Source of the DNA: Bremerella volcania
Lineage (GTDB): Bacteria; Planctomycetota; Planctomycetia; Pirellulales; Pirellulaceae
Assembly: GCF_007748115.1 (NCBI RefSeq)
Contig: NZ_CP036289.1
Span: 2,046,001-2,110,000 of the forward strand
Length of the DNA stretch: 64,000 nucleotides
Reading direction: 5' to 3'
Below the pieces are notes generated by a model that made no database searches, was not told the DNA's origin, and saw only the letters and a program-made list of their open reading frames with translations. Numbering within the stretch: the stretch's first letter is position 1; each line of letters opens with the position of its first letter. A program made the translations under genes and the position numbers. Shown one piece after another: positions 36,739 through 44,435 of this stretch.

Positions 36739-36814
36739 CTGCGGGAGTTGGAATTGAACCAACGACGTCTCGATTCAAAATCGAGGATCGCGTACCAGCA
36801 GCGAATATCCCGCA
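36739..36814 (-). tRNA. tRNA-Gln(TTG) or tRNA-Gln-like RNA
   Basis: A cloverleaf of 76 bases: acceptor TGCGGGA/TCCCGCA (7 pairs; U1-A72 is typical for Gln), anticodon stem CTCGA/TCGAG with loop TTTTGAA and anticodon TTG (36776-36778 on the plus strand), T arm GTTGG-TTCAATT-CCAAC, and discriminator G73 as in Gln tRNAs. The segment between acceptor and anticodon stems is 22 bases, the upper limit, with an 11-base D loop containing GG and a weak first D pair. The 3' end reads GCCT, so CCA is not encoded. The anticodon loop can pair further (ATT/AAT). It could be a working tRNA or part of the Ro locus. Confidence 0.62.
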
Positions 36815-36820
36815 TGAAAA

Positions 36821-36858
36821 CAAAAAAAGGCTCCTCGCCGCATTCGACGAGGAGCCTT
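36821..36858 (-). terminator. Rho-independent terminator upstream of the RNA genes
   Basis: On the minus strand AAGGCTCCTCG (36858-36848) pairs with CGAGGAGCCTT (36838-36828) over a 9-base loop and is followed by TTTTTTTGTTTT. It would end transcripts from the ZIP transporter gene and so separate that gene from the tRNA/Y-RNA/TROVE unit. Confidence 0.83.
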
Positions 36859-37055
36859 CTATCGGAGAGACAGAGAGGTCGACGCGTCAAATGCGTTGCC
36901 AGCTTCGGCCGGCTCGGAGCGTGGGTTGCTCTGCCCTGAAACCGAAGCCGTTGGAATATTGCGTTATTAGTGGATTGAGATGGGATGACACGGGGTCTCT
37001 CCTGATGTTGCCTGGCACTTGCTCAGGCGGCTGGTTGATTGTTCTGGATAGATGG

Positions 37056-37088
37056 ACGTGCCAAACGCCGTGGGGTTCACGCTGGCAC
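37056..37088. repeat. Inverted repeat after the ZIP gene
   Basis: CGTGCCA (37056-37062) and TGGCACG (37082-37088), with an inner CGTG/CACG pair in the loop. It lies 18 bases past the ZIP stop codon on its transcript. No T run follows, so it may protect the mRNA 3' end. The rest of 36859-37105 shows no gene. Confidence 0.45.
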
Positions 37089-37105
37089 GGAGAAAAAGTT
37101 GAAAG

Positions 37106-37819
37106 TTACGGAAGCAGTTCGCAACCCAATACACCCAAAGCGAATCCCAGCACGGCACCCAGTGCCGGTGCCCAGGCCTTTTCTAGCCGGGCCTGAGGCG
37201 CGATGTCTTGAAAGACCAAGAATAAGATTCCACCGCCAGCGACGAGTTTGATCGCCGCGACCACGGCCGGGTACTGCGCCAAAAGAAGAAAGCCACCCAG
37301 TCCCGCAATCGGTCCGAGGAGTGCCAGAACGCCAAATACCATGACGATCTTGAAGCCGGAAATACCAGGCCCCTGATTCATTTCGCGGTAGGCATTAAAT
37401 CCTTCGGGAAGATTTTGTAGGGCAATCAAAATGGCTAGCAACGGCCCGGAATTTCCGCCAGCACTAAAAGCCGCTCCTAGTGCCATGGCTTCGGGGATGA
37501 AGTCGGACAACATCGCCACGAGCTGCGTGGTGGGGCTATGGTAACGGGCCAGAAGGATATCGAGCCCACAAAAGATGAGCCCTCCCAAGACAAACCACAA
37601 TACCGAATAGTGGGTAGGGAGTTCTTCTATCCCCTCCGGCACTAAAACCAAGGCCACAGCGGAAAACAAAGCACCGCCACCAAATGCCATCACGGCATGC
37701 CGGAATTCCTGCTCAAGCCATTCGCGATGGATATGTTCGATGCGTGCGAAGAGTGCTCCCAGCGGCATCGACATACCGGCCATCAGCGTCAGTAAAGTAA
37801 CAGTTAACCAAGTGGGCAT
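37106..37819 (-). CDS. ZIP-family divalent metal transporter
   Basis: 237 residues with seven or eight hydrophobic helices. The family's metal-site helices are visible as SDFIPEAMALGAAFSAG and LIALQNLPEGFNAYREM, the HxxxE/NxPEG pattern of ZIP helices IV and V, although the usual His of helix IV is replaced by Asp in the first. The N-terminal helix has AGMSMPLGALFARIEH. It probably imports zinc or a related metal across the inner membrane. Monocistronic, with a downstream hairpin and a terminator at 36821-36858; divergent from the baeRF gene. Confidence 0.87.
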   Translation of the reverse strand: MPTWLTVTLLTLMAGMSMPLGALFARIEHIHREWLEQEFRHAVMAFGGGALFSAVALVLVPEGIEELPTHYSVLWFVLGGLIFCGLDILLARYHSPTTQLVAMLSDFIPEAMALGAAFSAGGNSGPLLAILIALQNLPEGFNAYREMNQGPGISGFKIVMVFGVLALLGPIAGLGGFLLLAQYPAVVAAIKLVAGGGILFLVFQDIAPQARLEKAWAPALGAVLGFALGVLGCELLP

Positions 37820-38029
37820 GAAGCTATTCGAGTTGGACGTAAGGCGAGCTGTCGAAGAACAATTCTAAAGTTATGGCGCGGACTTTGCACGCTGTATAGG
37901 ATCAATCGAAATAACCAGTGACATGCGACTTGGCGCGCTGTAAGCTGCCAGAGTGGGTGGCTCTGCAACCAGCATGGTGTTTTCTAAACCATCGAGGCGC
38001 TTCGAGTTGGAATAAGGAGATACTTTGAC

Positions 38030-39193
38030 ATGGAACCGCAATTGATTCAAACGCTCCTAGACGACCCGAGCCAGATTTGCGTCTCAATCTACATGCCCAT
38101 GTTTCGCTGGGGCCGCGAAGTTCAGCAAAATGAAATCCGCTACAAGAATTTGATGAAAGATACGGCGACGCTGCTTCAAAGCGATGAAGTTTGTGACGCC
38201 GATTGCCGCAAAGCCATTCTTAAGCGGTTGGAAGACTTTGGAGATGACGAAACGCACCAAGCATGGCGTCATCCTTCCGCCGGTTTAGCACTCTTCGTTA
38301 CGCCAGACTCTATGCAAGTGCAACAAATGGGTTGCAAGTTGACTGAACAGGTGCATGTTGGCGAACGTTTTTATCTGCGTCCCCTGTTGCCAGCGCTGCA
38401 TGGTGATGGCCGATTCGTGCTAATCGCCGTCAGCCACAACCATGTGCGATTGTTTGATGGCAACGCGGATGGCCTGGAAGAACGCGTTCCAGCCGAACTG
38501 CCTGAGAACCTGAAGGACGCACTGAACATTGATGACTACATGACGTCGATCCAGCATTTCAGCTATGCCCAGGGGAACGACGTCGACACGATGTATCACG
38601 GCCAAGGTGCCGGTGAGGATGATCACAAACAAAATATCCTGCAGTTCTTCCACCGAATAGACGCCCCTTTGAATCAGTTCTTGGAAGGACGCAACGATCC
38701 GCTCATATTTGCCGGCGTCGAGTATCTTTATCCGATCTTCAAGGAAGCGATTAGTTACCCAAACCTGTTGCCTGAGAGCGTACATGGGAATTTCGACGAC
38801 GCTTCGGCCGATGAGCTTCACGAAAAAGCACAGGGTGTCGTTCGGCCGTACTTCCAGCAGGAATGCGAAAGAGCGATTTCCAACTATCAAGACGCCTACG
38901 GCCAGAATCGTGCCACGAACGATCTGGAGACGATCCTACGGGCATCGGAGATGGGCGCCGTCGAGGCCCTTCTCATTCGTGAGGATACAGCCATTTGGGG
39001 ACACGTCGACCAAGACGGGCACGTTCAGAACGATGGCGGCCCGAGTGAAGTCAGCCACGATCTGTTAGACGATGCCGCCGTGGAGACACTTAAGAACGGC
39101 GGAGACGTCTTCGTCGTTCGCGAAGCAGATTTCCCTGAGAAAGATTGCGCTGCCGTAGCGCGACTTCGCTTTGAAATCGCGTCCCCTATTTGA
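38030..39193 (+). CDS. Bacterial archaeo-eukaryotic release-factor-like (baeRF) protein
   Basis: 387 residues. The order of conserved blocks matches the baeRF3/baeRF7-type family, related to eRF1: an N-terminal Ile/Tyr-rich domain (CVSIYMPMFRWGREVQQNEI), LIAVSHNHVRLFDG, the central block DDHKQNILQFFHRIDAPLNQ, PLIFAGVEYLYPIFKEAISY, and a C-terminal LLDDAAVETLKNGGDVFVV. Comparative work proposes a role in ribosome rescue or translation stress, but none is proven here. AAGGAG ends ten bases before the ATG at 38030. It lies near the TROVE/Y-RNA locus, separated by the ZIP gene. Confidence 0.78.
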   Translation: MEPQLIQTLLDDPSQICVSIYMPMFRWGREVQQNEIRYKNLMKDTATLLQSDEVCDADCRKAILKRLEDFGDDETHQAWRHPSAGLALFVTPDSMQVQQMGCKLTEQVHVGERFYLRPLLPALHGDGRFVLIAVSHNHVRLFDGNADGLEERVPAELPENLKDALNIDDYMTSIQHFSYAQGNDVDTMYHGQGAGEDDHKQNILQFFHRIDAPLNQFLEGRNDPLIFAGVEYLYPIFKEAISYPNLLPESVHGNFDDASADELHEKAQGVVRPYFQQECERAISNYQDAYGQNRATNDLETILRASEMGAVEALLIREDTAIWGHVDQDGHVQNDGGPSEVSHDLLDDAAVETLKNGGDVFVVREADFPEKDCAAVARLRFEIASPI

Positions 39194-39199
39194 TAGCAG

Positions 39200-40216
39200 T
39201 TAGTCGAGCAAGCCTTTGCTCTTGGCGGCGATCATCTTTTGAATGTGTTCGACTGATTTGGTCGTTACCATCCGGCCGCGCGGAGTACGAACGAGAAGTT
39301 CGCTGCGCAGCAGGAACGGTTCGACTTCATCCGCCAAAGTCTCTGGGGCGGCATTCATCGTGTGGGCAATCGCCTCGATGCCGGCCGGGCCGCCCGCGAA
39401 GACCCGGATGATCGTATTGAGGTACTTGCGATCTTGATTGTCGAGGCCCAGTGAATCGATCTCCTGCATGGCCATCGCGTCTTGGGCCAACTGCAAGGTG
39501 ATATGCCCGTCAGCCTTGCTGGTGACGTAATCGCGGATCCAACGCAAACGGTTGTTGGCAACACGAGGTGTTCCGCGGCTTCGCTTGGAGATTTCGAGAG
39601 ACGCGTCATCGTCGATGGTGACGTCTAATTTGCGGGAGTTTCGCCGGATGATCTCTGCCAGTTCTTCGTGGGTATAGAAGTCGAGATGTTCGCGGAGCGG
39701 AAACCGATCGCGCAGGGGAGCGGTCAGCATCCCGCTGCGGGTTGTCGCTCCGATCAAAGTAAACGGTTTGATTTGTAGATTAATCGTCCGCGCGTTGGTT
39801 CCTTCCCCCAGGACGATATCGATTCGGAAGTCCTCCATCGCCGTGTAAAGGTACTCTTCAACCGCTTTGGGGAGACGATGGATTTCGTCGATGAAGAGAA
39901 TCGACTTTTCATCCGCGTTGGTCAGGTAGGGAACCAGGTCTTTCGGTGCCTGCAGTGCCGGTCCCGAGGTGAGTTGGAAATTAACGCCGAGGTCTTTGGG
40001 AATGCAGGTTGCAAAGGTCGTTTTGCCAAGGCCAGGCGGACCGTCAAACAAGATATGCCCCAGTGGCTCATCACGTTTGACGGCGGCATCGACGACCACT
40101 TTCAGACGTTCACGTACCTCAAGTTGGCCAACCATTTCAGAAATGGATTGCGGGCGGAGGCTCTTGTCTTCTTCATTTGGGCTGTTTTCGCCTTGCAGAA
40201 TCGCTTCCCTGCCCAT
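39200..40216 (-). CDS. ruvB: Holliday junction branch migration ATPase RuvB
   Basis: 338 residues from the ATG at 40216 (MGREAILQGENSPNEEDKSL), with AAAAGG eight bases upstream; the frame to 40267 adds a non-homologous leader. Walker A is DGPPGLGKTTFA, Walker B is ILFIDEIHRL, sensor 1 is IGATTRSGML and the C-terminal winged helix includes RTPRGRMVTTKS. It drives branch migration with RuvA, encoded together with ruvC 3.5 kb to the right. It stops seven bases from the convergent baeRF gene. Confidence 0.95.
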   Translation of the reverse strand: MGREAILQGENSPNEEDKSLRPQSISEMVGQLEVRERLKVVVDAAVKRDEPLGHILFDGPPGLGKTTFATCIPKDLGVNFQLTSGPALQAPKDLVPYLTNADEKSILFIDEIHRLPKAVEEYLYTAMEDFRIDIVLGEGTNARTINLQIKPFTLIGATTRSGMLTAPLRDRFPLREHLDFYTHEELAEIIRRNSRKLDVTIDDDASLEISKRSRGTPRVANNRLRWIRDYVTSKADGHITLQLAQDAMAMQEIDSLGLDNQDRKYLNTIIRVFAGGPAGIEAIAHTMNAAPETLADEVEPFLLRSELLVRTPRGRMVTTKSVEHIQKMIAAKSKGLLD

Positions 40217-40356
40217 TGGAAAAACCTTTTCCCGTGATAAATTTGCGAGTCTAATGCCTGATAGCAACTGAACAGGTGTTGACTATGATCGTCCACTATA
40301 ACAAATAGAGGATGAGGTCGAAAAGTTCGGTATTCTCCGGATAAGAGGCAGGTCGC

Positions 40357-40863
40357 ATGGATTCGATAACCAAAGAGCAAGAGGTTACGCCTACCTGGCA
40401 GAGTGTTTTGGGCCTGTTGGGGTGGATCGTCCTTTGCTTCACGGCGGCGGGTGTTGGTTCTTCGTTTACGGTTCCGCAAATCGATTCCTGGTACGCTGAC
40501 CTGGAGAAACCCTCCTTCAATCCACCCAATTGGATCTTCGGACCGGTCTGGTCGACGCTCTATCTGATGATGGCGGTAGCCGTTTGGCTTGTGTGGAAGA
40601 ATGCAGGCTGGACCAACGCCCCTCACTCGCTGGGGATGTGGTGTTTTCAATTACTCTTGAATACCACCTGGTCGGTGATCTTCTTCGGACTCGAAAACCC
40701 TAAACTCGCGGCCGTGGAAATCACTGCGCTTTGGATTTCGATTCTCATTACGATCGTCGCATTCTGGCGGCACGACCGCGTGGCGGCGCTGCTGTTGGTG
40801 CCTTACCTGCTATGGGTTTCGTTCGCCGCGGTGCTCAACTTTTGGATCGCAGCCCTCAACTGA
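40357..40863 (+). CDS. tspO: TspO/MBR-family membrane protein
   Basis: 168 residues with five hydrophobic helices. The family signature WYADLEKPSFNPPNWIFGPV and the later CFQLLLNTTWSVIFFGLENP are typical. TspO binds porphyrins and is linked to tetrapyrrole and stress control in bacteria. It is divergent from ruvB with a 140-base gap holding both promoters. No operon partner except possibly the small gene 154 bases downstream. Confidence 0.92.
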   Translation: MDSITKEQEVTPTWQSVLGLLGWIVLCFTAAGVGSSFTVPQIDSWYADLEKPSFNPPNWIFGPVWSTLYLMMAVAVWLVWKNAGWTNAPHSLGMWCFQLLLNTTWSVIFFGLENPKLAAVEITALWISILITIVAFWRHDRVAALLLVPYLLWVSFAAVLNFWIAALN

Positions 40864-41017
40864 TACGCTTGTGGTCTAGTGAAAGGCGAACTGCCTGTCG
40901 CACGACCATGATTCGTTCGCCAGATATTGATTTCAGAGGAAAATAGCCCATTGGCACTGCCTTTGCGTAAAGGAGATTTACACTCCCATCACTCCCCCAA
41001 GCAAAGGAACCCTGAAA

Positions 41018-41140
41018 ATGACTGAAATCGTCGCCCATGACATGGTAAACGATGTTTCCGACCAACTTCACATGGACAAGTGCGAAGCGGAGCAAGTGCT
41101 CGAAGGTATGGTCTACGACTTTGTCGACGACCAGCAGTGA
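41018..41140 (+). CDS. Small acidic protein (40 residues)
   Basis: ATG at 41018, TGA at 41138-41140. The start has AAAGGAA nine bases upstream, a better ribosome site than most genes in this window. The peptide is acidic and soluble (MTEIVAHDMVNDVSDQLHMD at the front), with one Cys and Met residues spaced through it. No family was recognised. It ends ten bases from the convergent zinc-ribbon gene. Codon usage fits the host, so I consider it a probable gene, though short frames arise by chance. Confidence 0.5.
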   Translation: MTEIVAHDMVNDVSDQLHMDKCEAEQVLEGMVYDFVDDQQ

Positions 41141-41149
41141 TCTGCGTCG

Positions 41150-42142
41150 CTAGCCACCGAGCAAACTTCCCAAGCCGCCGCATAGAATGGCAATGATCGC
41201 GATGCCAAGCCCCACGGCGAGAACCGTTCCCAGCACCATCATCAAGCGGTGATACGAGACTGGGCCATGTCCGGTCGAGCGTCCGTTCTGTCCATTAATC
41301 AGGAAACGATAAACCTCGTCCTTGTACTGATAGGCCATGATCCAAACCGGTAGCAGAATCGGATCGCTGGCCATATTCTGGATACGAAGATTGACCTGGA
41401 CGTTACGGCTTCGTGGAGGAACGAACTTCATGTCAACCGCTTTCCGCTCGAGTGATTCAAGCCCCGATTTGGCCATCGGTCGAGCGTATTTGCGAGCAAC
41501 GTTGAACTGCTCGACCGTATACTGATCGAGATTGGCCTCTTGGGGCGAAATTCCTTGGCTCATGTCGAAAGGACATAACTGAGAGGTCTCGTTCGGGGTA
41601 AGCGCACCACTGGCACCGACCAGAACGCCTTCGTAGCGAGCCCGATGTTCGCCAGACATGGGATACCAATCGCCGCTGGCTCCCATGGGGGTCTGGCTGG
41701 TATCGGCCGTCCAAAACGTCGAGACGTCGGCGGAAAACACCCAATAAGGTACGTAGACCGGCACCATATTCTTGATCACCGCCTTCTCGGAAATATCCGG
41801 CGGACGCCAGAAGCCTTGGCCAATCGCTTCGCGCATTTCTTTTCGCGCTTCTTCCTCAGTCACGCGAAACGGAATCACTTTCGTGGGAGCGATGACTTTG
41901 TGGTCTTTTCCCTTTTCGAGATTGGTCGATCCGCAAAAGGGGCATCGCAGGGCTTCCGCTTCCGCGGAGTAGCTCATGGCCGCACCGCACCCGCTGCAGT
42001 TGAAGCTGTGTGTAGACAGGGTGGAATCAGGCGTATGGGCATCTTGACGGTGAGGCGCTTCGGTTCCGCAGTTGCCGCAGAACAGATCTTCCTCGTCGAT
42101 CAGTCCGCCGCAAACCGTGCATTTCTCGAGAAGGTCACTCAT
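41150..42142 (-). CDS. Zinc-ribbon membrane protein, paralogue A
   Basis: 330 residues. Two zinc ribbons at the N-terminus: CTVCGGLIDEEDLFCGNCG and CSGCGAAM...CPFCGS. A central soluble domain has PVYVPYWVFSADVSTFWTAD, and the C-terminus has a hydrophobic segment (LMMVLGTVLAVGLGIAIIAI) followed by a Gly-rich tail. The layout is shared with the next gene (WYPMSGEHRARYEGVLVGAS here, WWPLSGRHHRYYSGYMISAS there), so the two are tandem paralogues. They are 25 bases apart. A role in membrane or redox processes is possible but not shown. Confidence 0.8.
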   Translation of the reverse strand: MSDLLEKCTVCGGLIDEEDLFCGNCGTEAPHRQDAHTPDSTLSTHSFNCSGCGAAMSYSAEAEALRCPFCGSTNLEKGKDHKVIAPTKVIPFRVTEEEARKEMREAIGQGFWRPPDISEKAVIKNMVPVYVPYWVFSADVSTFWTADTSQTPMGASGDWYPMSGEHRARYEGVLVGASGALTPNETSQLCPFDMSQGISPQEANLDQYTVEQFNVARKYARPMAKSGLESLERKAVDMKFVPPRSRNVQVNLRIQNMASDPILLPVWIMAYQYKDEVYRFLINGQNGRSTGHGPVSYHRLMMVLGTVLAVGLGIAIIAILCGGLGSLLGG

Positions 42143-42167
42143 GGGGCCAGGCTTTCTTTGCGACTTT

Positions 42168-43310
42168 CTAGTGCATCAGTGCCGAGATCAGCAGAACGAT
42201 GAGAATGAACAGGATCAGAAGACCGATGCCGCCGCCAATGGCTCCCCAGATTCGTTTCCACGAGACGGGCTTGTCTCCATTGATCAGGCCTGTTTGTCCG
42301 TTGACCAGGAAGCGGTACACCTTATCGTTGTAGCGATAGGTGAGCAAATAAATCGGCAGCAGGTACAAGTCGGAGTTTTCGTAGGAGAATTCCGTCTTAA
42401 CGACCAGGCTGCGGCTGGTATCGCCTGGAAGAAACTGTCGGATATTCGTTTGTTCGCGGCGATAGAATTCTTCGTAGCAAAACTTCTGAGCCTCGGCGAT
42501 TTCCATCTGGTACTCTTCGGCAGCCCAGCCGGCCAGGAAATAGGGCTCGTAGCGTTTGGCGGCTAACAGAGAGAACGGCTTGATGCGATCGGCATCGGCC
42601 TGGGTCAGCCCTTTGCTGGCCGAGATCATGTAGCCGCTGTAGTACCGGTGATGCCTGCCGGAGAGAGGCCACCATTCGGTCTTTTGAACGCGACGCGTTT
42701 TAGTGACCATCTTGCCGTTTTCCATGGTCGTGTACGATTCGGTCTTGTACCAATACTCGCCGATCGAAGCGCTCCAGCGGCTTTCGGCAAGCATCGAGAA
42801 ACTCCAGAACGGAAGGTACACCCCGCGCAGCTTGTCTTCGATCTGGGCCATGTGCAAGTCGCCAGGTCGATACCAGTCGTTGCCCTTGATCCACGCGCGA
42901 AACTTTTCCATCGCCATTTCGGGCGTCACGCGAAATGGAATCACAAACTCAGGCAGCTGCCGGCCAGAGACCTCTGGCGAATACTCGACGACGTAGGTCG
43001 AATCGCAAAAGGGGCAGACATAACTCAACTCTTGCGGATCGATCGAAACATTCGCCCCGCACGTTTTGCAGTGGAAATATTTCTTGATCGACTGCTTGGC
43101 TTCCGCTTTCCTTTCGGCCGCCCCTTTCACCTCGTGAGGCGTACCGCAAGCAGGACAGAACTTATCGTTTGGTTCCACCGGACAACCGCAAGCCGCACAT
43201 GGCTCCCCCTGCGGCTGAGCCACTTCAGCAGCAACCAATTCATCGTCCGCCGCCGACTCGGCAACAACTAGCTGTTCTTCGTTGGAAGGAGGACTAACCA
43301 CGGATTTCAC
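42168..43310 (-). CDS. Zinc-ribbon membrane protein, paralogue B (start inside a mobile-element end)
   Basis: 380 residues. Two ribbons (CAACGCPVEPNDKFCPACG and CKTCGAN...CPFCDS), a soluble domain similar to paralogue A (GVYLPFWSFSMLAESRWSAS), and a C-terminal helix (GAIGGGIGLLILFILIVLLI). The first possible start, GTG at 43310, lies inside the left inverted repeat of the GxxExxY cassette (43294-43314), so the first six codons are element-derived. The native start may have been lost, or lie further in. Promoter supply may now come from the element. Function unknown. Confidence 0.8.
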   Translation of the reverse strand: MKSVVSPPSNEEQLVVAESAADDELVAAEVAQPQGEPCAACGCPVEPNDKFCPACGTPHEVKGAAERKAEAKQSIKKYFHCKTCGANVSIDPQELSYVCPFCDSTYVVEYSPEVSGRQLPEFVIPFRVTPEMAMEKFRAWIKGNDWYRPGDLHMAQIEDKLRGVYLPFWSFSMLAESRWSASIGEYWYKTESYTTMENGKMVTKTRRVQKTEWWPLSGRHHRYYSGYMISASKGLTQADADRIKPFSLLAAKRYEPYFLAGWAAEEYQMEIAEAQKFCYEEFYRREQTNIRQFLPGDTSRSLVVKTEFSYENSDLYLLPIYLLTYRYNDKVYRFLVNGQTGLINGDKPVSWKRIWGAIGGGIGLLILFILIVLLISALMH

Positions 43311-43767
43311 GGATTAACACAAATAAGGATTAGTTAGCGACGCGTTTCCACGTGAGCTTGACGTTTTTGAAATTGAGAAGCAATGCAAGGCGGAGTGATG
43401 TGATGTTTAAATAGCCAATCATTTGAGCGATATGAGTCTCACTAAACGCAGTCACGACCTTCGTGTCAGCAATGACCAAATCGTCAACGATCAAATCGGG
43501 AATAAGCGTTCCGATTCGCTCGCCTGAATAAAATACAGGGTATTGCTTTTGTTGGTCGATTTGGTGCCCTCGTCTTTTAAGTTCAATGACAAGGGCATTT
43601 TCATAAAGTTTCTCGTCGAGGCCTGGCCTTAACTGATTCAAAACAGTCATGGATGCCCCAATGATCGATTCGCTTATCTCTTTATGAATCAGTTCGGAAC
43701 TCACAGTATGTTCATTTCCTGCACCATCTTTTCAGTATCCGTGAACATCCGTGCAATCCGTGGTTAG
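43294..43767. mobile_element. 474-bp GxxExxY cassette bounded by 21-bp inverted repeats
   Basis: The left end 43294-43314 (CTAACCACGG...) and the right end 43747-43767 (inverted) match in 20 of 21 positions. The right side holds a further GTGAACATCCGTG copy of the CACGGAT-type unit. Between them lies a single AT-richer gene of the GxxExxY family. No transposase is present, so this looks like a passively mobilised or repair-associated cassette. It separates the zinc-ribbon pair from ruvA, and no target-site duplication could be confirmed. Confidence 0.6.
43330..43704 (-). CDS. GxxExxY-family protein
   Basis: 124 residues. The naming motif is GLDEKLYENALVIELKRRGH. Later come the strand-rich VFYSGERIGTLIPDLIVDDL and a DTKVV that may be the PD-(D/E)xK-like core (D and K of DTK). 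Function in this family is unproven. The gene is less GC-rich than its neighbours and is enclosed by inverted repeats, which suggests transfer. An upstream ribosome site is not evident. Confidence 0.85.
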   Translation of the reverse strand: MSSELIHKEISESIIGASMTVLNQLRPGLDEKLYENALVIELKRRGHQIDQQKQYPVFYSGERIGTLIPDLIVDDLVIADTKVVTAFSETHIAQMIGYLNITSLRLALLLNFKNVKLTWKRVAN

Positions 43768-43778
43768 CCTTTTCTTTT

Positions 43779-44408
43779 TCATCCCTCTTGATGAGCAATT
43801 TTGTACACTGCCTGGACGAGGGAATCCACGTCCTTGTAGCTCTTTTTCTCGGCGACCGCCGCGTCGAGTAGTTTTCTGGCCTGGGTTTCCGAGTGACCCA
43901 GTTGCAACAGGACCTCGAAGGTTTCGGTGACGACGTCGCGCGAAACTTCGGGGTGCTCGCCATCGGCACCTGAGATCAACAAGGCGAACTTGGGGACCTT
44001 GCGGCGCAGCTTCGCCACGATTCGGTCCGCGGTGGCGGGACCGATACCCGGCAAGGCCGATAAACCCTTGGCGTCCTGTTGTTCGATCTGATTGGCGACT
44101 TCTTGGACCGGACGGACCATGGCTCGCAAAGCTTTTTTCACGCCGACCCCGTCCACCGAGCAAAACAGCTCGAAAAACTCGCGTTCGATGTGATTGGAAA
44201 AACCGACCAGGCGAGGGCTCATTCGCCCGCGGGAAGGATCGCCGTCGAGGTAGTTGATCGTGTGAAAGGAAACTTTCTGACCAATCTGCGACTGAACCTG
44301 GCGGCGAACGAAATCCGGCACCAGCACTTCATACTCGAAGGGATCGGCGGCGATCGTAACGCTGGTGATGTCAACCGAGACCAACTTGCCGGTGATTTTC
44401 GTAATCAA
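43779..44408 (-). CDS. ruvA: Holliday junction branch migration protein RuvA
   Basis: 209 residues. Domain I begins [20 protein letters not shown]; the helix-hairpin-helix motifs are [20 protein letters not shown] and [20 protein letters not shown]; the C-terminal domain III is [19 protein letters not shown]. It binds junctions as a tetramer and loads RuvB. Directly downstream of ruvC by 27 bases. The right end of the GxxExxY cassette lies 12 bases after the stop codon. Confidence 0.95.
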   Translation of the reverse strand: MITKITGKLVSVDITSVTIAADPFEYEVLVPDFVRRQVQSQIGQKVSFHTINYLDGDPSRGRMSPRLVGFSNHIEREFFELFCSVDGVGVKKALRAMVRPVQEVANQIEQQDAKGLSALPGIGPATADRIVAKLRRKVPKFALLISGADGEHPEVSRDVVTETFEVLLQLGHSETQARKLLDAAVAEKKSYKDVDSLVQAVYKIAHQEG

Positions 44409-44435
44409 GGGAGAATTCCGTTTCGAGAATAAGTG

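Noticed and set aside
36488-36823. Minus-strand frame of 111 codons and a plus-strand frame (36627-37196) over the same bases
   Set aside because: Their translations ([29 protein letters not shown]) are the well-known spurious peptides obtained by translating tRNA sequence; the bases are better explained by the tRNA-Gln and Y RNA 1.
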